This document shows, one piece after another, positions 33,260 to 44,642 of a DNA stretch of 64,000 nucleotides (the stretch's first letter is position 1; every line of letters begins with the position of its first letter). Both the position numbers and the translations under genes were made by a program. The stretch covers positions 41,043,550 to 41,107,549 of the forward strand of contig OV277864.1 in assembly GCA_922989275.2 (NCBI GenBank). The letters are read 5' to 3'. A model generated the notes under the pieces. That model saw only the letters and a program-made list of their open reading frames with translations. It ran no database searches and was not told the DNA's origin. The stretch is from Gari tellinella (lineage: Eukaryota; Mollusca; Bivalvia; Cardiida; Psammobiidae).

Positions 33260-34040
33260 CATTAAGGTACTTCGCATATGCGGGTAGTTTCCATACGATT
33301 GTTATGAAACTTTTCATGAAGAATGATAATAGCCTAAGAAACAATGTGTGTAAATATAGGCAAAATTTATCGTGTGGTTTGTCTTTAAGGTCTTTTTTCT
33401 GACAAAAACCTAGAATTTTGATGATTTTATTTTTCTTAAAAATGAATAAAGCTAATGACTATAATTCTCACCCAATAAGTAGTCCACAACATTCATTACA
33501 AGAAAAGCTAAAAACATTTTGAATAAAGGTGTTCAGAAAGATGTTATCAGCTATTTAAATTTTGCAAAATGCTAAAAAATTGAATAACAAAAAACTGACT
33601 CATTCAATGTATATTTGTTTTCATTTTATTCAAATATATGGTTGATGAACTAGTCAGTCTGAAAAAATTAGAAAATATTACAGTCAGGATTTGTTGTAAT
33701 AACATATTTTCTTATTAAAATGTGGGATATTTGTGGTTTAGATACAGTTACCTACCTTAGAATTAAAACTTTGTCATTAAAATGCATTATTATCTATTCA
33801 TGGACTTGCATACAAGGTTTATTATATTGTTTTAACATAATTATAATGGGCAATATCGATCTTGAAAAGGTTTAGTGTATTGATAAGCTTCAATGTGTGG
33901 CTTTATAGTTCGATCAAATTTAATTGACTTGTAAGCGTACAGGTAAGTGGACATATACTTGGACCGTAAACATCACTAGTTCTAATCAACGAAGACTAAA
34001 CATAACATGTCTCTTGATTACTGCGTTATGGATTGACAAG
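33260..34040. other. Longest stretch without recognised repeats
   Basis: About 780 bases of AT-rich sequence without hairpin elements, splice-flanked open frames or RNA gene motifs on either strand. Confidence 0.5.
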
Positions 34041-34061
34041 TCAATAAATCGGACACTAAAA

Positions 34062-34155
34062 AAATATTTGGATCGGATGGGTCTCGAACCTATGACCTTT
34101 TGATTGCTAGTCAACCACTATACTAACTGCGCTATGAAGAATTATACTAATTCGT
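34062..34155 (-). repeat. tRNA-like sequence (SINE head or tRNA pseudogene)
   Basis: On the minus strand an A-box-like GCGCAGTTAGTATAGTGG and an exact B-box GGTTCGAGACC are correctly spaced. A GTTGA/TCAAA anticodon stem has loop CTAGCAA. The acceptor stem does not pair, so it is not a working tRNA. A T7 run 3' of it would stop Pol III. Confidence 0.55.
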
Positions 34156-34569
34156 ATCAACATTTCCTTTATATAAATTTTCTAGTATAAACACATACGA
34201 AAACAGTCTGTGTCGTCAAGATGCATATCCGCTCGCCCGCAAGACCGACTTCCGGTAGCCAAAGGCCTTAAGCCATCAGATCTGCAAGCTGCGATATTGG
34301 TATGTTCATGACCTTATTATTTTCCTCAGTTGAGAATAAATCAAAGATGAAGAAAGGAGTATTTATTGGGTAATTGGTTAAAATAGGTCTTCCTGTTATT
34401 TAATCAACATCAACATACTTTTTCAGGTAGGTTGTGTGTGGCATGGTTGAAAAATGTTAGGCATTCAATTTAATCATTAGAAAGCAAACAGCTTTAAGTG
34501 GATATTATGAAACCTGTGTGAGGCTGCCAATCAACAGATAACCAATGACCATCCCTGAAGACATGCACA

Positions 34570-34643
34570 TGTTCAATGCAGGACAAGAGTAATGCAGAAA
34601 GCTCCTTTAGGAGCTTTCTGCATTACTTTTATCCAGCATTGAA
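34570..34643. repeat. Long hairpin (AATGCAGGACAAGAGTAATG arms)
   Basis: Arms of about 33 bases, tip AGCTCCTTTAGGAGCT; two mismatches. Confidence 0.7.
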
Positions 34644-34705
34644 CAGTCCCATTGTCTTCAATTGATCTCAAGGTTACTTCATTGAGTGACCTCTTAAGTT
34701 CTTAA

Positions 34706-34923
34706 CCATTTGCATGCTAGAGGCGGATATTTATGCCACAGTGATTATTTTTGCAAACAGTTTGGACCCAGATGAGACGCCACGTGACGCAGCGTCTCAT
34801 CAGGATCCAAACTGTTTGACACTCTGAACATGTTTTGAAAAGAAATTTAGAAAAATCTATTTTAAGAACAACAGCAGAAGACAAATGTTGCAGACGAAAA
34901 AAAATTACCCAGCATGCAAAGAT
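34706..34923 (+). mobile_element. Family-G MITE (218 bp)
   Basis: TTAA at 34702-34705 and 34924-34927. Ends ATTTGCATGCTAG and CAGCATGCAAAGA. Core hairpin at about 34753-34819 (AAACAGTTTGGACCCAGATG). Confidence 0.75.
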
Positions 34924-35788
34924 TTAATACAAGATTGACTGTATATAAACATTTATGTAATATAGTGAGTAGTTATACAAGTTCACCCCATCCAGACCCC
35001 TCTTCTGTTTATTTGAACAGGTTCTCTAAACCAGATGGCTTCTTGTGAATGCTTTTTGTTTGAACTGTGTTTTTAACTCAGTATTTTATCACACCCATCT
35101 GCTTAAAATAAAGCCTTTGCAGACAAAGATTTGATGTAATTTGAGTCTCTTTGTTTTCGTGCAGTTCATGATGTGGCAGTTGTAACAATTTAACCTTTTC
35201 TTCAATCAGCCACTGATACTCAACTGAAACAGAATACGTGTACATGTATATGTATATGGTAACGGTTATAATGCTGGAACCAGGTATATCCATCATTTGC
35301 AAACAGTGTAGACCTATTTCAAAGGGCTCCTTAAAGATTAATTAAGATCCACTAAGAGATGTAGCCACTAGAATGTTAACGAGCCAATCGATCCTTATAG
35401 CTCATCTTGAGCAGTGAGCTTCATGCTCAGAGTCAGATATGAGCTAAGAAGGCTATACAATGTAGTGTAAATGATCTTGGGAGGTTTCTGCATTCTTTAT
35501 GTCCTGATTTAATCCATCCCAAAGCTTCTTCAATTAAATGTACATGATACATTGGTTTGACTATATATCTACACTATCAATCAACGGTTTGGGATGGATG
35601 TGTGATTAAACCATGAGAACGACCTGATTAGTTTCAATCTATTCTTGTTAACACCCAAACCAATAACCTTACAAAATACACTTAATTAAAGGATGAGTTG
35701 ATTACTGCTAGAAGAACAGTGACAGTGTTTGCAACCACTCAAAAGAATTGGTATTGGCAATGCTACCTTATATATGGTCGCAGCTTAA

Positions 35789-36030
35789 CATTACCCCCTA
35801 GATATGCCTTTTTACCCCTGCAATTCACTCCTCCATGCAAGAATATAGTTCCACTTTAAATAGGAATGAATATGTAACATAAGAAATAGTTTCTGTATTA
35901 TCCTTACAGATGGTTGCTTAAAGCAGGATGAAAGTAAAGCAGAATGTGCCTAGCACATTCTGCTTTACCTTCAACCTGCTTGAAGTGGTCAACTGTTTTC
36001 AAAACTAGAAATAGGCTGTGGGAGAATGGG
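35789..36030 (-). mobile_element. Family-A MITE (242 bp)
   Basis: TTAA at 35785-35788 and 36031-36034. The hairpin tip is shortened to GTGCCTAGCAC. Confidence 0.8.
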
Positions 36031-36144
36031 TTAATGCAAAACTATAGTAGCTAATTTCTGCATTACTTTTGTCAACTGTCTTTATAGATTTTATCATCGT
36101 GTTTCCTTCAAATAGAGTACCTGCTGAACACAGGTTTTATGGTA

Positions 36145-36348
36145 CAGTAAAACCTCTCTATTACGACCACTAAATCTTGTTAATTAGTAGTTTGTTTACG
36201 ATAGGTGACCGCTTAAGGCAAGGTGACAGTGAAACAAAAAGCTCCTAGGAGCTTTTTGTTTCACTGTCACCTTGCTTTAAGCTGCCACCTCTCTATTATA
36301 CAATCAATTAGCCTTCCTTTTAGTGGTCGTAATAGCGAGGTTTTACTG
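36145..36348. mobile_element. Family-E MITE (204 bp)
   Basis: CAGTAAAACCTCTCTATTAC and GAGGTTTTACTG with TA flanks; perfect hairpin at about 36212-36280. Confidence 0.85.
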
Positions 36349-36442
36349 TATATCCAAAAGGTCATTCACAAATCAATCTTTGTCCATTCTCAAAGCATCA
36401 TTTACAAGACAGCAAGGCAGTTATGGAAGAGAAGACTCTCTA

Positions 36443-36691
36443 CAGTAGAGAATACATTTTACCAATTGATGAGTTTAAATGCCAAAAATCCCTATGTACA
36501 TTGAAAACAGTTTCAAGCCAGATCAGATGCCGGGTAACCCGGCATCTGATCAGGCTCCAAGCTAATTGTGATTCAGATTAATTAAAATTGATTGCTTACA
36601 TTTTCTAAAAAGCTGTAATTTTCTACATTTAGATTGCATCTTCATTTAGTTTCGTTCCTTTCAACAGGAAAGAATAACACCTATCCCACTG
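36443..36691. mobile_element. Worn family-F MITE
   Basis: CAGTAGAGAATACATT and CACCTATCCCACTG with TA flanks; core hairpin at about 36505-36565. Confidence 0.6.
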
Positions 36692-37021
36692 TACTTTTCC
36701 CCGCTGTATTATACGTTTTGACAGTTTTCATTAGGATGAAGCTTTATTAAATGAATATTGGCAAAAAAGTATTTGAAGCCAGCCTTCGGCTAACTTATTG
36801 ACATTTCAATGTCATTTTAGATGAGCTTAACAAAAACGTTTCTCATGATTTCAAATGTCAGATGCTTTTATAACATACCGTTAGTCTCTTGTTGCCACCA
36901 TTGAAAAGATGCACAAACATAACAAGTTTTAATCATTAAGCCTAAATTCTTCCACTGGATATTCATGTATACAATTCCACCCACTATGTACATCTATCAT
37001 CTGAACTATTATGTTGATTAA

Positions 37022-37264
37022 CCCTTTGAGCCCTAGTCCCGCATATAGGCGTTCTTTTCAAACAGTGTACATATGAAAAGTGCACTTGTCCTATGCAAAC
37101 AGTGAATACCCAGATCAGAGGGCTCCGTAAGGAGCCCTCTGATCTGGGTCTTCACTGTTTGTCATAATGCAAAACATTGACAAAAACAACCCTTAAAAGT
37201 CAGAAATGGACTAGATTAAAATGGAAACTGGGATTGTCCATTTGAAGTTTCAGGGAGGAAAGAG
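37022..37264 (+). mobile_element. Family-B MITE (243 bp), reference-quality copy
   Basis: TTAA at 37018-37021 and 37265-37268. Ends CCCTTTGAGCCCTAGTCC and GGGAGGAAAGAG. Perfect hairpin at about 37097-37162, tip AGGGCTCCGTAAGGAGCCCT. Confidence 0.85.
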
Positions 37265-37699
37265 TTAATGAAATAAGGCAACATTTCCCTAAGAAAGAGA
37301 GCAGACTCATGTCAGACAGATTCAAACAGAAAACAGTGCAGACCCTGGTCTGAGACAACTCCTACAGGAGCTTCTGATCTGGTTTTACGCTGTTTTCAAA
37401 AAACATTATTTAATATAGACTAGAAGCAGAAGAATTATTAGCCATTTGGGCAAAACAAATTAATCTATTGCAAAGTTTCTGTATGTGAGCCAGGCGGCTC
37501 CTTTACCCGTAAGATGAAATGACGCAGAAAGCTCCAATAATGAGGAATAATCAAAACAATTGAGCTGATTTGACTTTAACAGGTTTGGGCTTCAAGTATC
37601 AAACAGTTTGGATTCTGATCAGATGCCAAGTAACTCAAAGATATCTGATCTGGACCAAAACAGCTATAGTTGCCAATGCAAGTCATGCTGAGTTAGCAT

Positions 37700-38400
37700 T
37701 AAACAAGGCTAGGGTTTTGATGTTGGTATGAACACTATAGGAATCAATATTTCTATTTAGACTTACAAATTAATTAAATAGACATGTCATAAGTATTGAA
37801 GGCTGTGTCATGGCAGGCCCATGAATCCCCTTTAACTCTTTCATCACTATTACTCTTATGGGTTATGAGGTTACCTTGTGGATATTTTAGCTACAAAACA
37901 TGAACCAGTTTACTTGAAAGTATGTGTAGTTTACTAAATACTGGTCTAAATTAACAAACAGTGTAGACCTGTCTTAAAAACTAGAAAACAGGCTATGGGG
38001 TAAAAGGTTTACCTCCTGCCTGTTGCCAAATTGCTGATATTCAGAAACAGTTTGAATCCTGATCTCAGACATCTAATGAAAGTTATTTGGCAAATGATCT
38101 GTATCTAAAATATTTGACTTTCATTTATACTTCTATTTCTTCAATTTTAAAGACATTAATTCAAAACTTGAAAGAAAAAAATGCAGAAAACCTTTTTGTT
38201 CAGGCAGCTTATGAAATATGAGGAAGTTCCATATGACTGGCATTTTTGCAGCAGACAATATTATTGGAAGAGATGGGTTCAACTTATCATTAGATAGGGC
38301 GTCTCAAGCTATGACACTGGTCATCAATAAAACTAACCCTAAACACTGCTAACAAATGGGACTTGCACAGACGAGGAGATGCTGCCCATTACTGGGGAGG
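37700..38400. other. Intron stretch with only worn fragments
   Basis: Isolated arm phrases (AACAAACAGTGTAGACC at about 37954; ACTAGAAAACAGGCTATGGG at about 37980; AACAGTTTGAATCCTGATC at about 38045) without partners. No exon recognised. Confidence 0.45.
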
Positions 38401-38410
38401 AGATATTTAA

Positions 38411-38663
38411 CCCTTAGATTACCCCATAGCCTGTTTCTAGTTTTTGAAAATAGATGACTACTTAAAGCAGGTTGAAAGTAAAGCAGAATGCGCCCTAAGG
38501 CGCATTCTGCTTTACTTTCAGCCTGCTAAATTTAAGTTACCGCCTACTAGAATGAAGAAGATATTCCTTCTGATGCATATTCATGACTGTATAGATTGGA
38601 ATTATTTTCTTCCGCGGAGGATTAAACGGAATGCGCTAAAAGGCGCTTCTATAAGGTAAAGGG
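38411..38663 (+). mobile_element. Family-A MITE (253 bp)
   Basis: TTAA at 38407-38410 and 38664-38667. The right half (CCGCGGAGGATTAAACGG) matches the 31466-31710 copy closely, so both belong to one subfamily. Confidence 0.8.
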
Positions 38664-38999
38664 TTAATTCTTTCCAAATGAATGTGTTTGTGCCAAAACA
38701 ATCATTTCTACTGTCAGATCAGATCAGTCTTTGCTTTAATTTTTTCAGACTACTTGCCCCAGACTGAGAAAAATTGCCTTTTTTCACTGTAATATGCCTA
38801 ATTTTGATACAAATACCACTTGCCCAAATCAGAAACCACTTGTCACAGGGGTCAGACAAGTAAGTGGGTTAGGGTGAGACTGTCAAATGCCGGGTAACCC
38901 TGCATCTATTCAGGCTCCAATTAAACTGTTTGCCACTAGCTAAAAACAAATCTGGGTCAGACTTAATTTACAAAAGACGTCATCTTTCATATTTTATTG

Positions 39000-39160
39000 A
39001 AATGAGTTTGCCTTTTGTTTAACCATATACCCCATATCCTGTATTACTAGATACTGGGGAATACTTAAAGCAGGTTAGAAGTAAAGCAGAATGTGCCTTA
39101 ATACACACTCTGCTTTACTTTCAGACTGATTTAGGCTACCATCTGCTTGGAAATTGTTGT
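39000..39160 (+). mobile_element. Partial family-A copy
   Basis: Left end CATATACCCCATATCC and hairpin (about 39064-39134). It is cut at CTGCTTGGAAATTGTTG, where a GTT simple repeat and a SINE-like ATATTTCAGTCATACTGC phrase follow. Confidence 0.55.
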
Positions 39161-39519
39161 TGTTGTTGAAAAAGGGTTTTAAGTTGCTTTAACAGATATA
39201 TTTCAGTCATACTGCGAATCTAGGAGACAAGTTGCCAGATCAAAACCTCATTTACATTGATCTGAAATATGAGGTATTGATCTAGAAATTTGAACCCTGA
39301 CCAGAATACCAGAGTTACAAATATTCTGGATTATAACCTTTTCAGTTCTTGGACTGACATACAAATACATCACTTTATGATGAATTTATCAATCAATCGA
39401 ATCACTGAAAAGGTTACACCAGCTTTCAACTGTATCATACCAGGATATGGCAGTGGTTCCCATTCTTTTCTGCCAGTTGACCAAGCTGGCATGCCCCAGA
39501 ACCACATGGGGTTCTGCTT

Positions 39520-40040
39520 GGAAAAGGAACATTTTTCTTATAGTGCACAATCAAGACCGTATAAATTGGAACTATTTTTTTCAGTGCAGGAATACATTAA
39601 AGGTGTTAAAATGCATATCTATGGAGTAAGGAGTTCACTACGTGTTGGTGAATCCCATCCTGGAGAACTGCATCGTGACCTGTAAAACCGAACACAAGTC
39701 TTCTGGCTCCCTGTGCTTCTTTATAGACCTTTTGGTGTAAACTATTGATGGGGAGAAAACATTACCAGAAATCAGACATGAATAATTTAACAATCAGGCT
39801 CTGATGAAAACAACAATCATGACCTGAGCCTCATGCCTGCCAGTAAATTTGATATTTATAACTCTCATGGTACTTGATTCTTAGTGGATAAACATTCCAT
39901 AATTAATGAACTCAGTGCCGAAAACGGACACCAACAAAGACACTTCTCTGTCTGTAAAAAGTAGCAATGCTGAAGCTGCTGGTCCCTGGCGTGTGTCTGG
40001 TCAGTATTCCAGAACTCCTATACTAACTCTTTGAATATTA
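39520..40040. other. Intron stretch with a family-A right-half fragment
   Basis: The A right half occurs alone at about 39530-39635 (AGACCGTATAAATTGGAACT to ATCTATGGAGTAAGGAG). The rest is unrecognised. Confidence 0.45.
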
Positions 40041-40044
40041 GATA

Positions 40045-40237
40045 CAGGGCTCCAGATAACAGGGAGTAAACTGCCCAAATCCAACATTTTCTTACTTATT
40101 TTAGCACCAAATCCTATGATGTTACTACTCATCAGAATCGTCTCTCCGAGACGATTCTAATGAGTGGTGACACCATAGGGTTCATAGCAGAAATAAACAT
40201 TTTAGTTTTTGAAATACTCCCCTTATCTAGAGCCCTG
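40045..40237 (-). mobile_element. Family-D MITE with perfect 6-bp target duplication
   Basis: 193 bp; CAGGGCTCCAGATAACAG to CTTATCTAGAGCCCTG; TAGATA repeats at 40039-40044 and 40238-40243. Confidence 0.85.
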
Positions 40238-40499
40238 TAGATACCCTGCATGGTTGCAGTTTTCTACAATTTGGCAAACAGTTTTGATCTAGATTAGACA
40301 CCAAGTAATACTTGATGTCTAAGACCAAGATCAAAGATTTGTATTATTGTCAGGTGACATTTCAGTAAATCAAGAGTTCAAACAATTTTGTAATCTAAGC
40401 CAATGATATTTTGAACCAACATTAAAATATTTCTCATTCTATGGATTATTATATGACAGACACATATGTGAGAGATCTTAACCCTTCTCCTGTCAATAG

Positions 40500-40780
40500 C
40501 GTATATTGGTAATTTTTTAAAACAGTGGAAACGCCACAGATCAGACAGCTCCTGAAGGAGCTGTCTGATCAGGATCTTGACTTTATTTATATCTAAAATG
40601 TAGAAAATTGACATTTCGTACTACATGTATTTCTTTCAATCTGAGTGGCAAACAGTTTGGAACCTGGTCAGACCTGATCAGGGTTACCCAGCATCTGATC
40701 TGGCTCCAAACTGTTTGCAATGGAAATAATGATTTAAACACAAATATATTTATAGGGAAAGAATAATGTCTTCTCCACTG
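40500..40780. mobile_element. Hairpin repeat followed by the right part of a family-F MITE
   Basis: Hairpin at about 40527-40578 with tip AGACAGCTCCTGAAGGAGCT; a sister lies at 59205-59272. A family-F core (about 40650-40718) and right end (TCTTCTCCACTG, TA) follow; the F left end is missing. Confidence 0.55.
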
Positions 40781-41344
40781 TACAAATAGATTTTCATTCC
40801 ACTTTCATTAGAGTTAATCATTTATAGATTGATTCTGTGACAGCATATTGCCCCCAAAAGAATCAAATAATTATAAAATGTACAATATAAACTTATTAAT
40901 GTGTCACCATTGAGTTGATGTATATTAATTTTCTAACTGTATAACTATGTACATCAGTGAACTCTTTCAGATCACATTTTACTACCTACACAAATAGGTT
41001 TTTCATTCCAACGTCATATAGAATTAATCAATCACAGTTTGATCCTGTGATAGCTTTGCTCCCAAAAGAATTAGACAATTATAAATGTACAATAAAAACT
41101 AATATGTCAGCGTGTCAGCAGTAATTGATTTGTAGTTTCAAACAATTTCGATCCAGATCAGAATCGATGCTCAATTATTTAGTGACTGATCTGTGCTATA
41201 AATGTCATATTAATACCTTTTTTTTAAATTTAATTTTAGGAATTATTTGAATTTAAGTTTGGCGTAGACAACAAGCTTGAAGCAGGTATGATCATATATT
41301 CAAAGGATTCATCTCTTGGCAATTGCAGTTTTTAACCCTTTACT

Positions 41345-41590
41345 CAATACGTAGATACAAATTTTTTCACCTTTAACTTATTCCTCCACTGAAGAAAATA
41401 GTTCCAATTTATACAGTCATGAATATATGTATCATAAAAAATATTTCTATTACTCTAGCAGATAGAAGATAAAAGCACCAGGCCAAAAGTAAAGCAGAAT
41501 GCGCCTTAAGGTGCATTCTGCTTTACTTTCAACCTGCTTTAAGTGGTCACCTGTTTTCAAAACTTTAAACAAGTTATGGAAAAAAGGTTT
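41345..41590 (-). mobile_element. Worn family-A MITE
   Basis: Left end after TTTTTAACCC (ACTCAATACGTAGATAC), hairpin at about 41480-41552, right end TTATGGAAAAAAGG. Confidence 0.6.
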
Positions 41591-42200
41591 TTAACTTAAG
41601 AAAATTCTAGTATTCTAGCAAGAAAAGAGAATTATCGGCATTATGAATAAAATAAGTCAAGACATTTGCTTACCAATCATCTACAGTATTAGTCCATAAC
41701 AGCACTTCATAGCAGACTAACTGCTTCCTATCTAGCAGGAAAAACTAACTGGTTACTGGTAACAAGAGAATTTTTCACATGAGGCAAGCTCTAACGATCA
41801 CCAACTTTCAGAATGTCAACCAACATTTGCCTGGTAATGAACAATGACTGAACTGAAATATCAATTTACTTGTCTGTGTCTGTTGATCTGCAATAATTGT
41901 CTATAGCCTACATCAATACTCTACGTACGATTCCTCCGTCATGGCATTGGTATTGAATGAGCTACAAAGACCTTGGGAAAGTCAATTCAGACTAATTTGA
42001 TTATACCATTTGGTCTCTGGGGCATCTTAAAAGTGCATAAATGTTTGGGAAGTTTCTTTCATCGAAGAAAGATCCTGTCATGACATTACAATGATTGTTA
42101 TTGGATAATTCTTTCATACAGGAGGAACTTTGATACAAGATGAAAGTAATGGTGAAACTGAAAGTTCCTTCAAAATTATCTTTGCACTAGCTGAGCCATG

Positions 42201-42607
42201 CAGAGCTCCAGATAAGGGGAGTAATTCAAATACTAAAATCTACATTTCTGCATTAAACCCTGTATTGCTACTACTCATTAGTAGTAACACCATAGAGTTT
42301 TGTGCTGGAATGAGTGAGAAAATGTAGGATTAGTTCAGTTAACCCATTACCCCATACATATGCCTTTTAACGCCTTTAATTTATTTCTACACTGAAGAAA
42401 ATAGTTCTAATTTATACAGTTATGAATATATATTATAAGAAATAGTTTCTATTTTCTAGAAGATGGTAGCTTAAAGCAGGTTGAAATTAAAGCAGCATGT
42501 GCCTTAAGGCACATGCTGCTTTAATATCAACCTGCTTTAAGTGGCCACCTATCTTCAATACTAGAAACAGGGGGTAATGGGTTAACTCCCTCTTATCTTG
42601 AGCCCTT
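42201..42607 (-). mobile_element. Family-D MITE interrupted by family A
   Basis: D left end CAGAGCTCCAGATAAGG and right end CTTATCTTGAGCCCTT. The A copy (42343-42581, TTAA at 42339-42342 and 42582-42585) entered at the D phrase CAGTTTACTCCC, now CAGTTAAC. The D core hairpin tip has been deleted. Confidence 0.7.
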
Positions 42608-42785
42608 CTGAGTAATTGTTTTCTTCTGCAACAATCGTTGCCTGCTACCATTTTAAAAATATTATTTTTCAAAACAGGGTCAGAGTGTCAAACAGTTTGG
42701 ACACTATAATGAGACACCACATTACAAAGTGTCCAAATCTGGATCCAAACTGTTTGCAACTTTTCACTGCTAGCATGCATACCGT
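42605..42785. mobile_element. Worn family-G element
   Basis: GTAATTGTTTTCTTCTGCAA, AACAGGGTCAGAGTGTC and a core hairpin (about 42691-42753) ending near GCTAGCATGCATAC. Confidence 0.5.
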
Positions 42786-42911
42786 ATGCATGACAAAATT
42801 AATGTATATATACAGAAATCTCTTTCAAAGTCTTTACTCCACATCCCGTTTCTGGAATTGAAGATATCTGACTACAAAAAGCAGGTTGGAAGAAAAGCAG
42901 AATGCACCTTA

Positions 42912-43770
42912 AGCCATTATCCCATAAATACACCTTTTATGCCTTCAGTTTATTCCTCCACTGCAGAAAATAGTTCAATTTTATATATAAATGAATGGGC
43001 AAAATAGGAAATATTTCCTATATCCTTAGCAAGCCTGACCGATTTTGTACACATAACACAGACACTACCGGACTAGTTTGGAGCTCATTTTCTGAATAAA
43101 CACTACACTCTGACATCTCAAAACTACTCTGACGAGTCAAAACAAAACTGAAAGTGACAATCTATTTTTAGAGGCGCTATATTTAAATCGAGTTCACGCA
43201 ATGCGCCAATGAGTTAAAAAAAAAAGAAAAAAAAAAGAGGATCCTGAGCTCAGTTTGAGCTTTGTGAGCTTTGTGTTGACATGTCAGTGTTACTGAATTC
43301 CAGCATGAATGCTATTACAACGGGTTTTGACAAAAAGGTCGTGTACATTTTAAACTGAAAGTTAAAAAAGATGGACATTTTCGGCCCTTCTGGCATATTC
43401 GCCTTTTTCCAATCTTGCAGATTTGTGTCTGGATCCATTTTCGATGCTGCCTGAAAGTGTCACATTTTGCAGGAGACCATTGATATTCTAGAAACAGGAA
43501 GTGCCGAACCTGGCCTTTCAGAAAAATCTTCCAACGCGATGTGCGAATCATAACTTTTCATTCTACGGAAGCCAAAATGTGCCATAAACGTCAAAACGTT
43601 TTAATACGTTATGGGCGACGCGTGGAAAGGATATCCTAGCAGATAATAGCTTAAAGCAAACTGAAAGTAAAGTAGAATGCACCATTAAGACACATTCTGC
43701 TTTACTTTCAACCTGCTTTAAGTGGTCACCTATCTTCAATACTAGAAACAGGCTATGGGGTAATGGGGTA
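42912..43770 (-). mobile_element. Family-A MITE split by a 599-bp insertion
   Basis: The A left half runs 42912-43031 and the right half resumes at 43631 with the hairpin (about 43649-43722) to TATGGGGTAATGGGG. The break lies in the phrase ATATCCTTAGCA / ATATCCTAGCA, present on both sides. Confidence 0.7.
43032..43630. other. 599-bp insertion of unlike composition
   Basis: Flanked by near-identical 11-12-base repeats (43020-43031 and 43631-43641). It has more CG than its surroundings and no hairpin. An AAAAAAAAAAGAAAAAAAAA run sits internally (43216-43237). A minus-strand frame of 62 codons (43438-43250) is open but unrecognised. It could be a retroposed RNA copy or a solitary fragment of another element. 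Confidence 0.5.
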
Positions 43771-43859
43771 AGGTGCATTCTGCTTTACTTTCAGTATGTT
43801 GTTAGTGGTAACCTGTCTACAAAACTAGAAACAGACTATGGAGTAAAGGGTTGAATCAG

Positions 43860-44630
43860 TCTTGCTCATAAACAGTCACTGGAATAGTAAAATGATTTCC
43901 TTTATTCCAGCTTAGACGATAAATATTCTATTATCTGCCACATAAATCAAATGGCTGGCTAGCCCTGCAAAATACAAGATTTTACAGAAAACTGTGCTGA
44001 CAACATTTCATCTCTGTTCGAGAATCACATGGACATAATAAATGTGGTCATTAATTAAGAAAGACTGAAAGAATCTGTTTTTCGAGAAAATTACTTTTTA
44101 TGGAGAAAGGGTAAAAACCATGTGCATTGCTCCAGACAAAAGCAAGTTATAAATTGTAACATTGTATACAAGAAACGCTCATTTTCTCTCTTATATAATA
44201 TCTATACATGAAATGGTACAGTCTTGTCCAGAACTGCTTCATTTGTAAACAGTTTAGATCTATCCAATTTAGAGAATCAGGAGCTCTCTTAGCAGAGTCT
44301 ACACAATTTGTCATTATTCTAAAATTGTTTTGGGACAAACCCCTCAAGAGTCAATGTAAACCAGTACTTTAAATTTAGATGGCTCTACACTGTAAATTCA
44401 ACCATCATGCTTTTAAAATATTTTCTAAATAAAAGCATGATTCAGTCCTAGAAATCAACATTATAAAACAGGTCATTTTTCAAAAGTGTCAAAAGTCCAT
44501 ATGAAAAATCCAGTATTAACTGTGTTAAAAGCAGAATGCTAATTCAGCATTATACAAATATTATGCATGAATCAAGTGCACGATGACACAGAGGTAATTA
44601 AGAGAGCACATTTACAGTCATTTACAGTCA
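43860..44630. other. Intron stretch with no clear feature
   Basis: AT-rich. Only a worn hairpin of the AACAGTTTAGATC type near 44250-44320. Confidence 0.45.
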
Positions 44631-44642
44631 ATCTTGTATCAA

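Noticed and set aside
36898..36945. Minus-strand ATG exon reading MFVHLFNGGNKRLT before GTATGT
   Set aside because: Good donor, but it ends in phase 0 while exon b needs a codon started by two bases. No homology.
39290..39685. 131-codon plus-strand open frame
   Set aside because: Its second half is a translation of the family-A right half (39530-39635); there is no splice or homology support.
43250..43438. 62-codon minus-strand frame in the 599-bp insertion as an alternative first exon of the GRAMD-like gene
   Set aside because: No GT donor in the right phase is visible before its stop, and the segment looks like an insertion.
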